Source of the DNA: Gammaproteobacteria bacterium
Lineage (GTDB): Bacteria; Pseudomonadota; Gammaproteobacteria; DSM-19610
Assembly (NCBI GenBank): GCA_011321775.1
Contig: DROT01000153.1
Location: forward strand, 1-40,829
DNA length: 40,829 bases
Reading direction: 5' to 3'
Below are positions 33,601 through 40,777 of this stretch, in pieces. Positions within the stretch are counted from its first letter, which is position 1, and each line of letters begins with the position of its first letter. Made by a program: the position numbers and the translations under genes. A model generated the notes under the pieces. The model was not told where the DNA came from, searched no databases, and saw nothing but the letters and a program-made list of their open reading frames with translations.

Positions 33601-36600
33601 CAGGTTCCGGAGCGTACCTCACGATGGATGGGCTTCGAACGACCGGTTCGGCTGTTCGCCGATTTTGCCGCGTTGCAACGGCGCCATGCCGAATACTATC
33701 GCTCGGCCGACGAGGTCAGAAAGGACGTGGAATACGTGCTTGCGAAGCCGGACGACTGGTACCCGCATGCGGATGGTCGGGTCACGATCTTCCGTCAGGG
33801 AAGAGAGGGGATCCCGTCGCTCAGAATCGATTTTCGGGTCGAGCAACAAGGACGGGGCGGCTATCGGATCGTGTCCGTGTATCCGATGACGCGCCGCTCG
33901 ATTGCGGGAAAGATGAAGGAGAAGGGCAGGGGCCTGGGCCGGGACGGACGCATCTCAGAGCGTATCGTGAGCAGCAAGAAACCCGGATACCTCACCATCG
34001 CCGAGTACCTCGATGAGGTGCAGGGTAATGGGTCTTGGGCTCCTGCTTCACCCTCCGGTGAAGCTCACCAGGCCCCGTCCGGAAATATAGGCGACGGGAC
34101 GGGAACGCGCAAGGATACGGGCGACGTTTCCCGGGAAACGTCGCCGGGATCGGATGCGCGCCAACGCGATGACAGCGGGAGCGACGAGCCGTTGATGTCG
34201 CGCGATCCGCAGGAGGTCCTTTCGACCATCGACGAGGCGATCCAGGAGACCGCGCTCGATCGGGTGTCCGGGGTGATCTCCAGGACGCGGGTGGGCTCAT
34301 ACAAGCTGATGACGCGCCAGATGCTGGCGGACGTCGGCAAGGGGGTACTGCCGCAGATCACGACCTACGTGAAGTTCGCGAACCGGATGGATGCCGATCG
34401 CAACGCCCTGATGAACGAGGCGGGCGAGCTGGCGAACCGCTGGACGAAGTTCATGAAGGCCGATCGACAGGCGGCGGATCGCCTGGCCAGCCTGATGCAC
34501 GAGTCCACCATCGCCGGCGTGGATCCGAGCGAGGAATACGTGCCACTCATTGAGAAACGGGAAGCACGGGAGAGGATCAAGGTGCTGCGCCAGCAGGCCC
34601 GCACCCGCAGCGCCGAGGCCGATCGCTTCATCGCGCAGATCAAGGAGACGGAGACCCTGATGGCGCAGGAGGTCAACCGCAAGCGGGCCTGGCCGGAGCT
34701 GCGGCGCAAGTACGAGGCCCTGCCGGACGAGGCCAGGGCGCTCTACCAGGCGGTGCGGGATCTGTACACCGCGCGCTTCGAGGCCACCCACGAGGCCCTG
34801 CAGGCGCGCATCGAGCGGGCGGAGCTCTCCGCCAGCGAGAAACGCGCCCTAAAGGAGAAGCTGCGCAAGCACTTCGAGGCGGTCCGCGTCCAGGGCCCAT
34901 ACTTTCCGCTGGCCCGTTTCGGCGACTTCTGGGTAAGCGGCAAGAAGGGCGAGGGTGACGGCGCCGAGACGGTGTTCTACATGGTGGAGAGCCCGCGCCA
35001 GCAGAAGCGGGTGGCGGCCTCCCTGCGCCGGGATGGCTACCGCGTGAGCACCGGCAAGAAGCTCGAGAACATCAAGGCGTTGCAGGGTGCGAGCGCCGGG
35101 TTCGTCGCCGACGTGATCGACATCGTCGAGAAGACCGGCGGCAGCGGCACCATCGCCAACCAGGTGAAGGACGAGATCTATCAGCTCTATCTGACCACCC
35201 TGCCGGATCTGTCGGTGCGCAAGCACTTCCTGCATCGCAAGAAGACGAAGGGCTACAGCCACGACGCCCTGCGCGCCTACGCGCGGGACATGTTCCACGG
35301 TGCGCACCAGCTCGCACGCCTGCGCTACTCGGATCGGCTCGAGGCACTGCTCGAGAACATGCGCGAGTCGATTCCCGAATCCGCCGATCCGAACAAGGCG
35401 GCGGACGTTCTCAACGAGCTGCAGAAACGGCACGAGTGGATGATGAATCCGAAGGGCGGCTGGCTGGCAAACACGGCCACCAGCATCGGTTTCGTGTTCT
35501 ATCTGGGCCTCACGCCGGCCGCCGCGCTGGTCAACACCCTGCAAACGCCGATGGTGGCCCTGCCGGTGATCGGTGCGAAGTTCGGATATGCGAAGACCGC
35601 TGACGCGCTCGCGCGGGCGGGCCGGGACTACTTCGCCGGCGGCTTCGACATCGAGAACAGTCTGAGCGGCGAGGAGCGGCAGGCCTACCAGCAGCTGGTG
35701 GACATGGGCGTGATCGAGAAGACGCTGGCCCACGACCTGGCCGGCCTGTCCGAGACGCCTAGCGCCATCTATTCCACCAACAGCGCCAAGGCGATGGCCA
35801 TCGTCAGTTTCCTGTTCCACCAGGCCGAGGTCTTCAACCGGCAGGTCACGGCCATGGCTACGTACCGCCTGGCGCGCGCGAAGGGCATGGGGATGGCCGA
35901 GGCCATCGACATGGCGCGGGAGTTGACGCTGGAGTCGCACTTCGACTACAGCAACGCCAACCGGGCGCCGTTCATGCAGGGCGATGTGCCGAAGATGCTG
36001 TTCCTGTTCAAGCAGTACAGTCTGAACATGACTTGGCTGCTGGCCAGGAATCTGCAGCTGGCGACGGATCGGCCTCGGGCGGCGCTGCGTAACGGAGCTG
36101 CCTGGCTTTTGCGTATCGATGCCCTGCGCAGGACGGTGAAAGTCGATGCCGAGACCAGACGCCTGGCGCGGCGAAAACTCGCCGGGATCCTCGGGATGAC
36201 TGCGCTCTTCGCCGGCGTCAACGGGCTGCCGTTGCTGTGGCTCGTGAAAAAGGTCCTCGAGGCGCTGTTCGACGACGAGGACGATCCCTGGGAGTTCGAG
36301 ACCGAGTTCCGGAACTTCCTGGCCGACCACCTGGGACAGACCGGCGCGAACATGGTCTACAACGGTCCCGTGGAGGGGCTGACCGGCGTCGGGATCAGCA
36401 ACCGGGTGAGCCTGAACGAGCTGTGGTTCCGCAGCCCGGATCGGGATCTGGAAGGCAAGGGATGGGCCGGATACTGGCTGGAGCAGACGGCCGGGCCGCT
36501 CGCCGCGATGTTCATCAACACGGCCAGGGGGTACGACCTGATCCGTAAAGGGCATACCTACCGCGGCATCGAGGCGATGATGCCGAAGGTCGTCAAGGAC

Positions 36601-37023
36601 AACATGAAGGCGTTCCGCTACGCTGGCGAGGGAGTGCAGAACCTGCGCGGGGACGAGATCGTCGCGGATCTGACTGGCCTGGAAGTGGGCATGCAGGCCC
36701 TGGGCTTCACACCGTCCCGGGTGACGCGCCGTTACGACGCGAACAGCGCGCTCTACAAGTACAAGGACCGGATCGAGCGGCGTCGGCAGTTGCTGATCAA
36801 CCGCTGGGCCCTGGCCAAGCGGGTAGGTGACCATGACGCGGTGCGCGAGGCGCTCACGGCGATCCGCAAGTTCAACCGCAAGAACCGCAGGTACCTCATC
36901 GACGTGGACACCCTGATCCGTTCGATGCGGAACCGTCGACACCGTTCATTCGAGAGCCGGAACGGTGTCTATCTAAGCCCGCGGAACCGGCATCTGCGCG
37001 GTCGGATCCGCTTCGGAGACTGA
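30625..37023 (+). CDS. Giant polyvalent ejection protein (ART, zincin, nuclease-like, PLxRFG)
   Basis: A 2132-aa virion protein in the T7 gp16 position. Around 590-755 it has an ADP-ribosyltransferase-like domain of polyvalent type (MIMYHGTPNVFESFDRNRIG). Next is a zincin-like helix HEAVGH (860-864). Residues about 1030-1095 (VRKDVEYVLAKPDDWYPHAD) resemble phage nuclease domains of the PBECR group. The PLARFG motif (1428-1433) marks the PLxRFG/DarB-like region. Hydrophobic segments near 1620-1655 and 1850-1885 could enter the inner membrane. Such proteins enter with the DNA and disarm host defences. Linkers hold two perfect parS/Noc-like sites, and a second ORF is embedded at 32087. Confidence 0.85.
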   Translation: MNLAEFRQRYPQYDDMSDEQLASRLHQRFYADMPYEAFRQAVGIQAAPTDGVAEVSTPDAGRSVAEAMRSVLPSGLRAPVDAAPSAPQALNLPPVMVAPGEIANRAEFGNPKEGLTPGGRLPMGVGPTVMLKDYSTDGLSPDELRAVLRQRQMDETAGVPGPIMKPAPEPTPLTPILDAVTFRGNGEKTPEAMARADVYAIDASTARERGESLKAYRERTGPRTGPLERLGKDVASGALSTGEGMVGYLARLADGDPRIRGAAADIGGKAADLLPADPNFLDSLAAGFGSTAAFFVPGAGIARGAEALARTAQRMALWLGSGAAAGMEAAAEAGSVYEQLLREGRSPDEAARIADRVFWANTALVTLTDRYGLFGEQGGQLMRRALGAVNEGVLQEAPQQGISNLATGRPLTEGMGESAAVGSIVGAGLAGNVPSAPAERGRDASAADVAERIRSLPGDVSRETVAPAPVAAPAFSRKLPENGYTPEHGQQENPNDQGRQHPADTGGMAGDHRPDERGIPPDAGLPGGDPKSGDGGRGPDAAAAAEDYGRGVPGSAGEIQVDDLDSTAFVAGLSPQELDNPNIVALARQEWQIRRWNSPFFRKWFGDGAFREPDGSPMIMYHGTPNVFESFDRNRIGASGHAASGLGFFFTSNRDQAEHYRDGGQIMKLVTNIRNPYRMSLGEFASFETVDQAKARAAELRARGYDGIYVETPKVQGEQPQTYVIAFDPNQIKSVDNRGTFSSGQDNIFHSRGSTVGPPGQADTTGAAPRTTPRSPASAGLSVSEAREAIAPVVLRWGSNAPRIEVVADEAALPERIRAEATRDPNAAPINGAYDPGSRTIYLLSSRLASREQALRTLAHEAVGHYGIEAILGDQFHDVLRRVQWLRANGDRTVVRIANVVDRLYGNVDEQTRSREIIARMAEEGVKHPLMVRLVAALKNFLRRLGFTMKFSTTELRAMIARAARHLDKDRPTEPPESPASMFSRDGRHTDVQVPERTSRWMGFERPVRLFADFAALQRRHAEYYRSADEVRKDVEYVLAKPDDWYPHADGRVTIFRQGREGIPSLRIDFRVEQQGRGGYRIVSVYPMTRRSIAGKMKEKGRGLGRDGRISERIVSSKKPGYLTIAEYLDEVQGNGSWAPASPSGEAHQAPSGNIGDGTGTRKDTGDVSRETSPGSDARQRDDSGSDEPLMSRDPQEVLSTIDEAIQETALDRVSGVISRTRVGSYKLMTRQMLADVGKGVLPQITTYVKFANRMDADRNALMNEAGELANRWTKFMKADRQAADRLASLMHESTIAGVDPSEEYVPLIEKREARERIKVLRQQARTRSAEADRFIAQIKETETLMAQEVNRKRAWPELRRKYEALPDEARALYQAVRDLYTARFEATHEALQARIERAELSASEKRALKEKLRKHFEAVRVQGPYFPLARFGDFWVSGKKGEGDGAETVFYMVESPRQQKRVAASLRRDGYRVSTGKKLENIKALQGASAGFVADVIDIVEKTGGSGTIANQVKDEIYQLYLTTLPDLSVRKHFLHRKKTKGYSHDALRAYARDMFHGAHQLARLRYSDRLEALLENMRESIPESADPNKAADVLNELQKRHEWMMNPKGGWLANTATSIGFVFYLGLTPAAALVNTLQTPMVALPVIGAKFGYAKTADALARAGRDYFAGGFDIENSLSGEERQAYQQLVDMGVIEKTLAHDLAGLSETPSAIYSTNSAKAMAIVSFLFHQAEVFNRQVTAMATYRLARAKGMGMAEAIDMARELTLESHFDYSNANRAPFMQGDVPKMLFLFKQYSLNMTWLLARNLQLATDRPRAALRNGAAWLLRIDALRRTVKVDAETRRLARRKLAGILGMTALFAGVNGLPLLWLVKKVLEALFDDEDDPWEFETEFRNFLADHLGQTGANMVYNGPVEGLTGVGISNRVSLNELWFRSPDRDLEGKGWAGYWLEQTAGPLAAMFINTARGYDLIRKGHTYRGIEAMMPKVVKDNMKAFRYAGEGVQNLRGDEIVADLTGLEVGMQALGFTPSRVTRRYDANSALYKYKDRIERRRQLLINRWALAKRVGDHDAVREALTAIRKFNRKNRRYLIDVDTLIRSMRNRRHRSFESRNGVYLSPRNRHLRGRIRFGD
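32002..32015. promoter_or_regulatory. parS/Noc-like palindrome, site 6 (perfect)
   Basis: GTTTCCCGGGAAAC in the linker before the ART domain of the polyvalent gene, read as VSRET. Confidence 0.7.
32087..32317 (+). CDS. Embedded ORF inside the polyvalent gene (76 aa)
   Basis: In another frame of the giant gene, MDSKKTPTTKVVSIQPTPEE runs on through REIIARMNEESRRTRGYQEV to ITDEEFLDLQAKFRSMI. It reads like an ordinary folded protein, whereas the main frame over the same stretch is Gly/Pro/Asp-rich linker. A TATACT box (32074-32079) lies just upstream, without a good -35, and a GGA is 6 nt before the ATG. It might be a small regulator or immunity protein for the toxin-like domains, or a gene captured into the linker. 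Function unknown. Confidence 0.5.
   Translation: MDSKKTPTTKVVSIQPTPEEWREIIARMNEESRRTRGYQEVIPNPVTEEEALTRPQPQKITDEEFLDLQAKFRSMI
34120..34145. promoter_or_regulatory. parS/Noc-like palindrome, site 7 (perfect, extended to 26 bp)
   Basis: The core GTTTCCCGGGAAAC (34126-34139) is extended by six more matching pairs on each side, a perfect 26-bp palindrome. It lies in a linker of the polyvalent gene (VSRET frame). Confidence 0.75.
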
Positions 37024-37044
37024 CACGACCCAAGGGAGCACATC

Positions 37045-39105
37045 ATGGCGCAACCCACACCCTACAATCCAACGACCGATTTCAGCCAGGAGGAGGCCAA
37101 CAACGTCGCCGGCCGCAGCACGGTGCGTACCTCGGCCGTGGATGCCGAGCTGTCCGCCATCGCGCTGACCATCGGCCAGATCCTCGTCAATCTCGCCCTC
37201 CTGCAGCGGGACGACACGAAGGTCGCCAACGAGATCATCCACCCGGATTCCCTGGATCCGAACACCCGGGCGCTGATGACCGGGAAATGGAACATTCGCG
37301 GCGCGTGGACCACGGCCACCGACTACCGGATCGGCGATCTGATCACCGAATCGGACGATTCCTGGGTCTGCGCCGTGGACCACACGTCCGCCGCCAGCTT
37401 CGCCACGGACGAGGCGGCTGGCCGCTGGGTTCGGCTCAGCGGCGTGTCGCATCGCGCCCTGGCGTCGGTCAGTCCTGGCGAGGGCGCCTCGCTGGTCGGG
37501 ATCGAGGACACCGGAGGACTGTTCTCCGCGACCGACGTGGAGGCGGCCCTGGCCGAGATCCTGAGCCGCCTGTCTGCCATCACGACGGGCGACGGTGCAT
37601 CCATGGTGGGCATCGAGGACGCCGGGAATCTGTTCGCGGCCGGCAACGTGGAGGCGGCCCTGGCCGAGATCCTCGACCGCCTGGCCGCCGCGACCACGGG
37701 CGATGGTGCGTCCATGGTCGGAATCGAGGACGCCATGGGCTACTACACCGGCGCGGACGTCGAGGAGATCCTGGCCGAGATCGGCGCTCAGCTCATCCCG
37801 GCCTCGACCACGGCGCAGGGCCTCGTGGAGCTGGCCACCGTCAACGAGGCCGCAGCGGGAACGGACGCCGCCCGGGCCGTCACGCCCGAAGCGCTGGCCG
37901 GGGCGGCGTCCATGCAGGTGCTGCTGACATCGATGGCCTACAACCGGGAAACGAAGATCGTCGACAGCGCAGGATTGGCCAGCGAGCGATTGGGTAAAGT
38001 CGTTGCGATCAGCGCGGATGCCGCGACGTTCATCGCCGCGAAGAACCAATGGGTCTTCTGCTACGCCAAGAGCGCGGGTCAATGGGTGCTGCAGGGGCAG
38101 TTTCGCGCGACGGACGCATCGATCGGCTATATCTCGAGCGTTGCGCTCAGCGCCGACGGCAATACCGCGGTGATCGGCTATTACACGGCGACTGATGGTA
38201 CCAATCAGGGGGTGGCCTACGTCTTCACGCGAAGTGGATCCAGCTGGACACAGCAGGCGAAACTGTCGGCGTCCGATGGTGCGGCGACTTATTTCGGGCT
38301 TTCCGTCGCTATCTCCGCCGATGGCAATACGGTGGCGTGTGGTGCATATATGTCCGATGTTGGCGGACAGACCGATGCCGGCGCGGTCTATGTGTATGTG
38401 CGAAGTGGCTCCCAATGGAGTGAGCAGCAGAAAATCCAGAATGCGTTACCGGAGGCGTTCGAGTATTTTGGTTATGCCGTGTCGCTCTCGGCCAGCGGCG
38501 ATGTTCTCGGGATCGGTGCCTACGGTGCAGATGTCTCGACGAACCAGGATCAGGGGCGGGTATACGTCTTTCGGCGCTCGGGTGGAATATGGACACAGGA
38601 TGTTTCGTTGACGGCAAGTGATGGTGCCGCCAACAACAATCTCGGGAAGAGTGTCTCGGTTTCGGCAAGCGGGGATGTCGTGGTGGCCGGCGCGCCACAG
38701 GCGACTATTTCCGGCGAGGCGCTCAGGGGAGCGGCATATATCTATCGGAAGTCCGGAACCGCGTGGGCGGAATTCGACAAGCTGTTTTCGAATCCTGGTG
38801 ATCTGTATTTCGGGACGGAGTTGAAGATTTCAGCCGATGGCAAGACCATTCTGTCGACGTCACCGAATGCGACCGTGAACGCCATCGCGAGCGCGGGGAA
38901 GGTGTATGTCTTCGAATACGAGCACGCTGCCTGGCGGGAGACGAACCAGATATATGCCCAGGACACCGGCAGCAACGATTCCGGATTCGGTGGCAGTCTG
39001 GCGCTTTCGCCCAATGCGCATGTCGCGGTATGCGGCGCACCCGATTTCGACGAGACCAACGCCAACCAGGGTGCCGTCTACGTCTACGAGAAGGTGGTGA
39101 GCTGA
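37045..39105 (+). CDS. Tail fibre with FG-GAP-type beta-propeller
   Basis: A 686-aa probable receptor-binding protein. The N-terminus (1-140; TDFSQEEANNVAGRSTVRTS) should attach to the virion. Three tandem repeats of about 41 aa follow (GASLVGIEDTGGLFSATDVE type, residues about 146-250), then a phage-fibre repeat (STTAQGLVELATVNEAAAGT). From about 305 to the end seven repeats of the form SVALSADGNTAVIGYY plus AYVFTRSGSSWTQQAK build an integrin-alpha-like FG-GAP propeller. The propeller DNA is less GC-rich than the rest, consistent with a swapped host-range module. AAGGGAG lies before the ATG. Confidence 0.85.
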   Translation: MAQPTPYNPTTDFSQEEANNVAGRSTVRTSAVDAELSAIALTIGQILVNLALLQRDDTKVANEIIHPDSLDPNTRALMTGKWNIRGAWTTATDYRIGDLITESDDSWVCAVDHTSAASFATDEAAGRWVRLSGVSHRALASVSPGEGASLVGIEDTGGLFSATDVEAALAEILSRLSAITTGDGASMVGIEDAGNLFAAGNVEAALAEILDRLAAATTGDGASMVGIEDAMGYYTGADVEEILAEIGAQLIPASTTAQGLVELATVNEAAAGTDAARAVTPEALAGAASMQVLLTSMAYNRETKIVDSAGLASERLGKVVAISADAATFIAAKNQWVFCYAKSAGQWVLQGQFRATDASIGYISSVALSADGNTAVIGYYTATDGTNQGVAYVFTRSGSSWTQQAKLSASDGAATYFGLSVAISADGNTVACGAYMSDVGGQTDAGAVYVYVRSGSQWSEQQKIQNALPEAFEYFGYAVSLSASGDVLGIGAYGADVSTNQDQGRVYVFRRSGGIWTQDVSLTASDGAANNNLGKSVSVSASGDVVVAGAPQATISGEALRGAAYIYRKSGTAWAEFDKLFSNPGDLYFGTELKISADGKTILSTSPNATVNAIASAGKVYVFEYEHAAWRETNQIYAQDTGSNDSGFGGSLALSPNAHVAVCGAPDFDETNANQGAVYVYEKVVS

Positions 39106-39638
39106 TGAGCTGGTTCGAACTGGCCATTCCGACCGTGCTCGAGCACGAGGGCGGCTACGTCGACGATCCGGACGATCACGGCGGCGCCACGAACTACGGG
39201 ATCAGCCTGCGCTACCTGAAGAAGCAGGGCGCGGACGTCGGCGACTTCGACGGTGATGGTGATGTGGACGTCGATGACATCCGGGCCATGTCCGTCGACG
39301 ACGCCGAACACATCTACCGCACCCTGTGGTGGGACCGGTTCGGCTACGGGGACATCGTGGACCAGGCGCTGGCCACCAAGGTCTTCGACCTGGCCGTGAA
39401 CATGGGCGCACGCCAGGCTCACAGACTTCTGCAGCGCGCCTGCCGCGCCGCCGGGAAACCGGTGACGGTGGACGGTCTGCTCGGCCCGGTTACCTTGGGA
39501 GCTGTCAACGACCTGCCGGCCACGGCTGTCCTCGCCGCGCTGCGCAGCGAGGCGGCCGGATTCTACCGGGTCCTGATCGCCAGGGATCCGGTGCGCCGGA
39601 AGTGGCAGACCGGCTGGTTGCGCCGCGCCTATTCCTGA
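39105..39638 (+). CDS. Endolysin, glycoside hydrolase family 108
   Basis: A 177-aa muramidase that would cut the glycan strands of peptidoglycan at lysis. The catalytic glutamate Glu15 is in LEHEGGYVDDPDDHGGATNY, the family signature. An EF-hand-like loop DFDGDGDVDVDD (about 46-57) follows. The C-terminal part (KVFDLAVNMGARQAHRLLQR, VDGLLGPVTLGAVNDL) is the predicted peptidoglycan-binding domain. There is no signal peptide, so export needs the holin encoded next. The ATG overlaps the fibre stop. Confidence 0.92.
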   Translation: MSWFELAIPTVLEHEGGYVDDPDDHGGATNYGISLRYLKKQGADVGDFDGDGDVDVDDIRAMSVDDAEHIYRTLWWDRFGYGDIVDQALATKVFDLAVNMGARQAHRLLQRACRAAGKPVTVDGLLGPVTLGAVNDLPATAVLAALRSEAAGFYRVLIARDPVRRKWQTGWLRRAYS

Positions 39639-39655
39639 CAAGCTGAGGAGGAAAC

Positions 39656-40168
39656 ATGAACTGGCAAGAACTCGTGAAATCCGTCGCCCCGATGATCGGC
39701 ACTGCGCTCGGTGGGCCCTTCGCCGGCATGGCCACGAAATGGCTGGCCGGGAAACTGCTCGGCGACGAGAATGCCGACGCGGCGGCCCTCGAGGAGGCCA
39801 TCACCAGCGCGAGCCCGGAAACGTTCACCCGGTTGCGCGAGCTCGACAACGAGTTCCGGCTCGAAATGAAGCGGATCGGCCTCGAGGAGAAGCAGCTCGA
39901 GGCGGGAGACCGGGCCAATGCCCGCGACCTGGCCAAGGTCAACATGATTCCGCATATCGTGATCAGCGGAATCTACGTGGTGGCCTTCTCGGTCGTCCTG
40001 TTCGTCGTGTTCGCCAACCAGCTGGCGATGAGCCAGATGCAGGAGCGGATCATGATGTACCTGCTCGGGATCCTGTCGGCCGGTCTGCTGCAGATCATGA
40101 ACTTCTGGTTCGGTTCCAGCTCCGGCTCCAAGGAGAAGACCGCCAAGCTCGCCGGCGTCAGGGGCTAG
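39656..40168 (+). CDS. Holin of the 3TM type
   Basis: A 170-aa protein that should permeabilise the inner membrane and release the endolysin. Residues about 3-25 (APMIGTALGGPFAGMATKWL) form a weak hydrophobic segment, a charged coiled region follows (RLRELDNEFRLEMKRIGLEE), then two strong membrane helices (HIVISGIYVVAFSVVLFVVF and MMYLLGILSAGLLQIMNFWF). This fits the 3TM holin family. GAGGAG is placed 7 nt before the ATG. It converges with the next gene, overlapping by 11 nt. Confidence 0.85.
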   Translation: MNWQELVKSVAPMIGTALGGPFAGMATKWLAGKLLGDENADAAALEEAITSASPETFTRLRELDNEFRLEMKRIGLEEKQLEAGDRANARDLAKVNMIPHIVISGIYVVAFSVVLFVVFANQLAMSQMQERIMMYLLGILSAGLLQIMNFWFGSSSGSKEKTAKLAGVRG

Positions 40169-40544
40169 GCTGCACGTAATCCGCGTCGATCGTCCACACG
40201 CGGATATAGATGTCGTGGAAGTGCAGGTAGTCCTCGAGGTAGCGGAAATACTTCGCGTCGGACGGTTTCTTCAGAATCATCACGATGCCGGGGATCTTCC
40301 CGGTCTGCATGCCATACCAGCGCGCCTGGGCGATGTCCTCCTTCCATTTGCTCGCGAATCCGAACTCGATAGCATACCGCTCGGTCAGACAGTCCACCTG
40401 CCCGCCCGTGACCGGCTGTTCGGTGCGAACGTAATCCTGGCGCGCCTTGCACCAGGCGTCCCGATAGGCCGCCTCCAGGGCGGCGAATGAAGGCATGGTC
40501 GTGGACAGCAGCACCAGGCAGGCAAGAACGGTCGAAAACCTCAC
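40158..40544 (-). CDS. Secreted PD-(D/E)XK-nuclease-like protein (128 aa)
   Basis: The GTG start at 40544 gives MRFSTVLACLVLLSTTMPSF followed by A-A, a signal peptide with a cleavage site, and has GAGG 8 nt upstream; an ATG at 40577 is an alternative. The mature part contains GGQVDCLTERYAIEFGFASK, where Asp and Glu with strand pattern look like a PD-(D/E)XK nuclease core, then ARWYGMQTGKIPGIVMILKK. The family is frequent near phage lysis genes; activity is unproven. It is transcribed leftward from beside attR, apart from the late operon, so it may be expressed in the lysogen. Confidence 0.7.
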   Translation of the reverse strand: MRFSTVLACLVLLSTTMPSFAALEAAYRDAWCKARQDYVRTEQPVTGGQVDCLTERYAIEFGFASKWKEDIAQARWYGMQTGKIPGIVMILKKPSDAKYFRYLEDYLHFHDIYIRVWTIDADYVQPSP

Positions 40545-40592
40545 GATGAGCACCTCGTTGGCGAAACCAGTCCCCATGTAATCACAGGATGG

Positions 40593-40606
40593 GTTTCCCG
40601 GGGAAC
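40593..40606. promoter_or_regulatory. parS/Noc-like palindrome, site 8 (one mismatch)
   Basis: GTTTCCCGGGGAAC, the only site outside a coding region, upstream of the secreted-protein gene and about 95 bp from attR. Confidence 0.55.
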
Positions 40607-40688
40607 GCTTTCACTTCCAGTCTTCCAAGTTACTCATTTTCCTTGCCTTTTCTCCAACGGGATTCGCCGTAGGTATCGACCAAACCCG

Positions 40689-40701
40689 GCCCCCGCTACC
40701 A
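40689..40701 (+). repeat. attR core (13-bp direct repeat)
   Basis: GCCCCCGCTACCA, identical to the tRNA 3' end at 133-145. Sequence to its left is phage-derived, sequence to its right is host DNA that once followed the tRNA gene. Confidence 0.9.
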
Positions 40702-40732
40702 ATTCCTGATTGAAATCAATCAATTACGAAAC

Positions 40733-40760
40733 AAAAACGGCGCCTTCGGGCGCCGTTTTT
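40733..40760. terminator. Bidirectional host terminator (original tRNA terminator)
   Basis: Stem ACGGCGCC/GGCGCCGT with a TTCG loop, an A-run before and a T-run after, so it works in both directions. Before integration it would have ended the initiator tRNA transcript about 32 bp past its CCA. Confidence 0.85.
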
Positions 40761-40777
40761 GTTTTCCCCGCTCAAAT

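Noticed and set aside
34849..36942. Long open frame (697 aa) on the minus strand within the polyvalent gene
   Set aside because: Shadow of the real coding frame in GC-rich DNA; no ribosome site, no domains and improbable composition.
37045..39105. A diversity-generating retroelement targeting the tail fibre
   Set aside because: No reverse transcriptase, template repeat or variable-repeat pair was found in the window.
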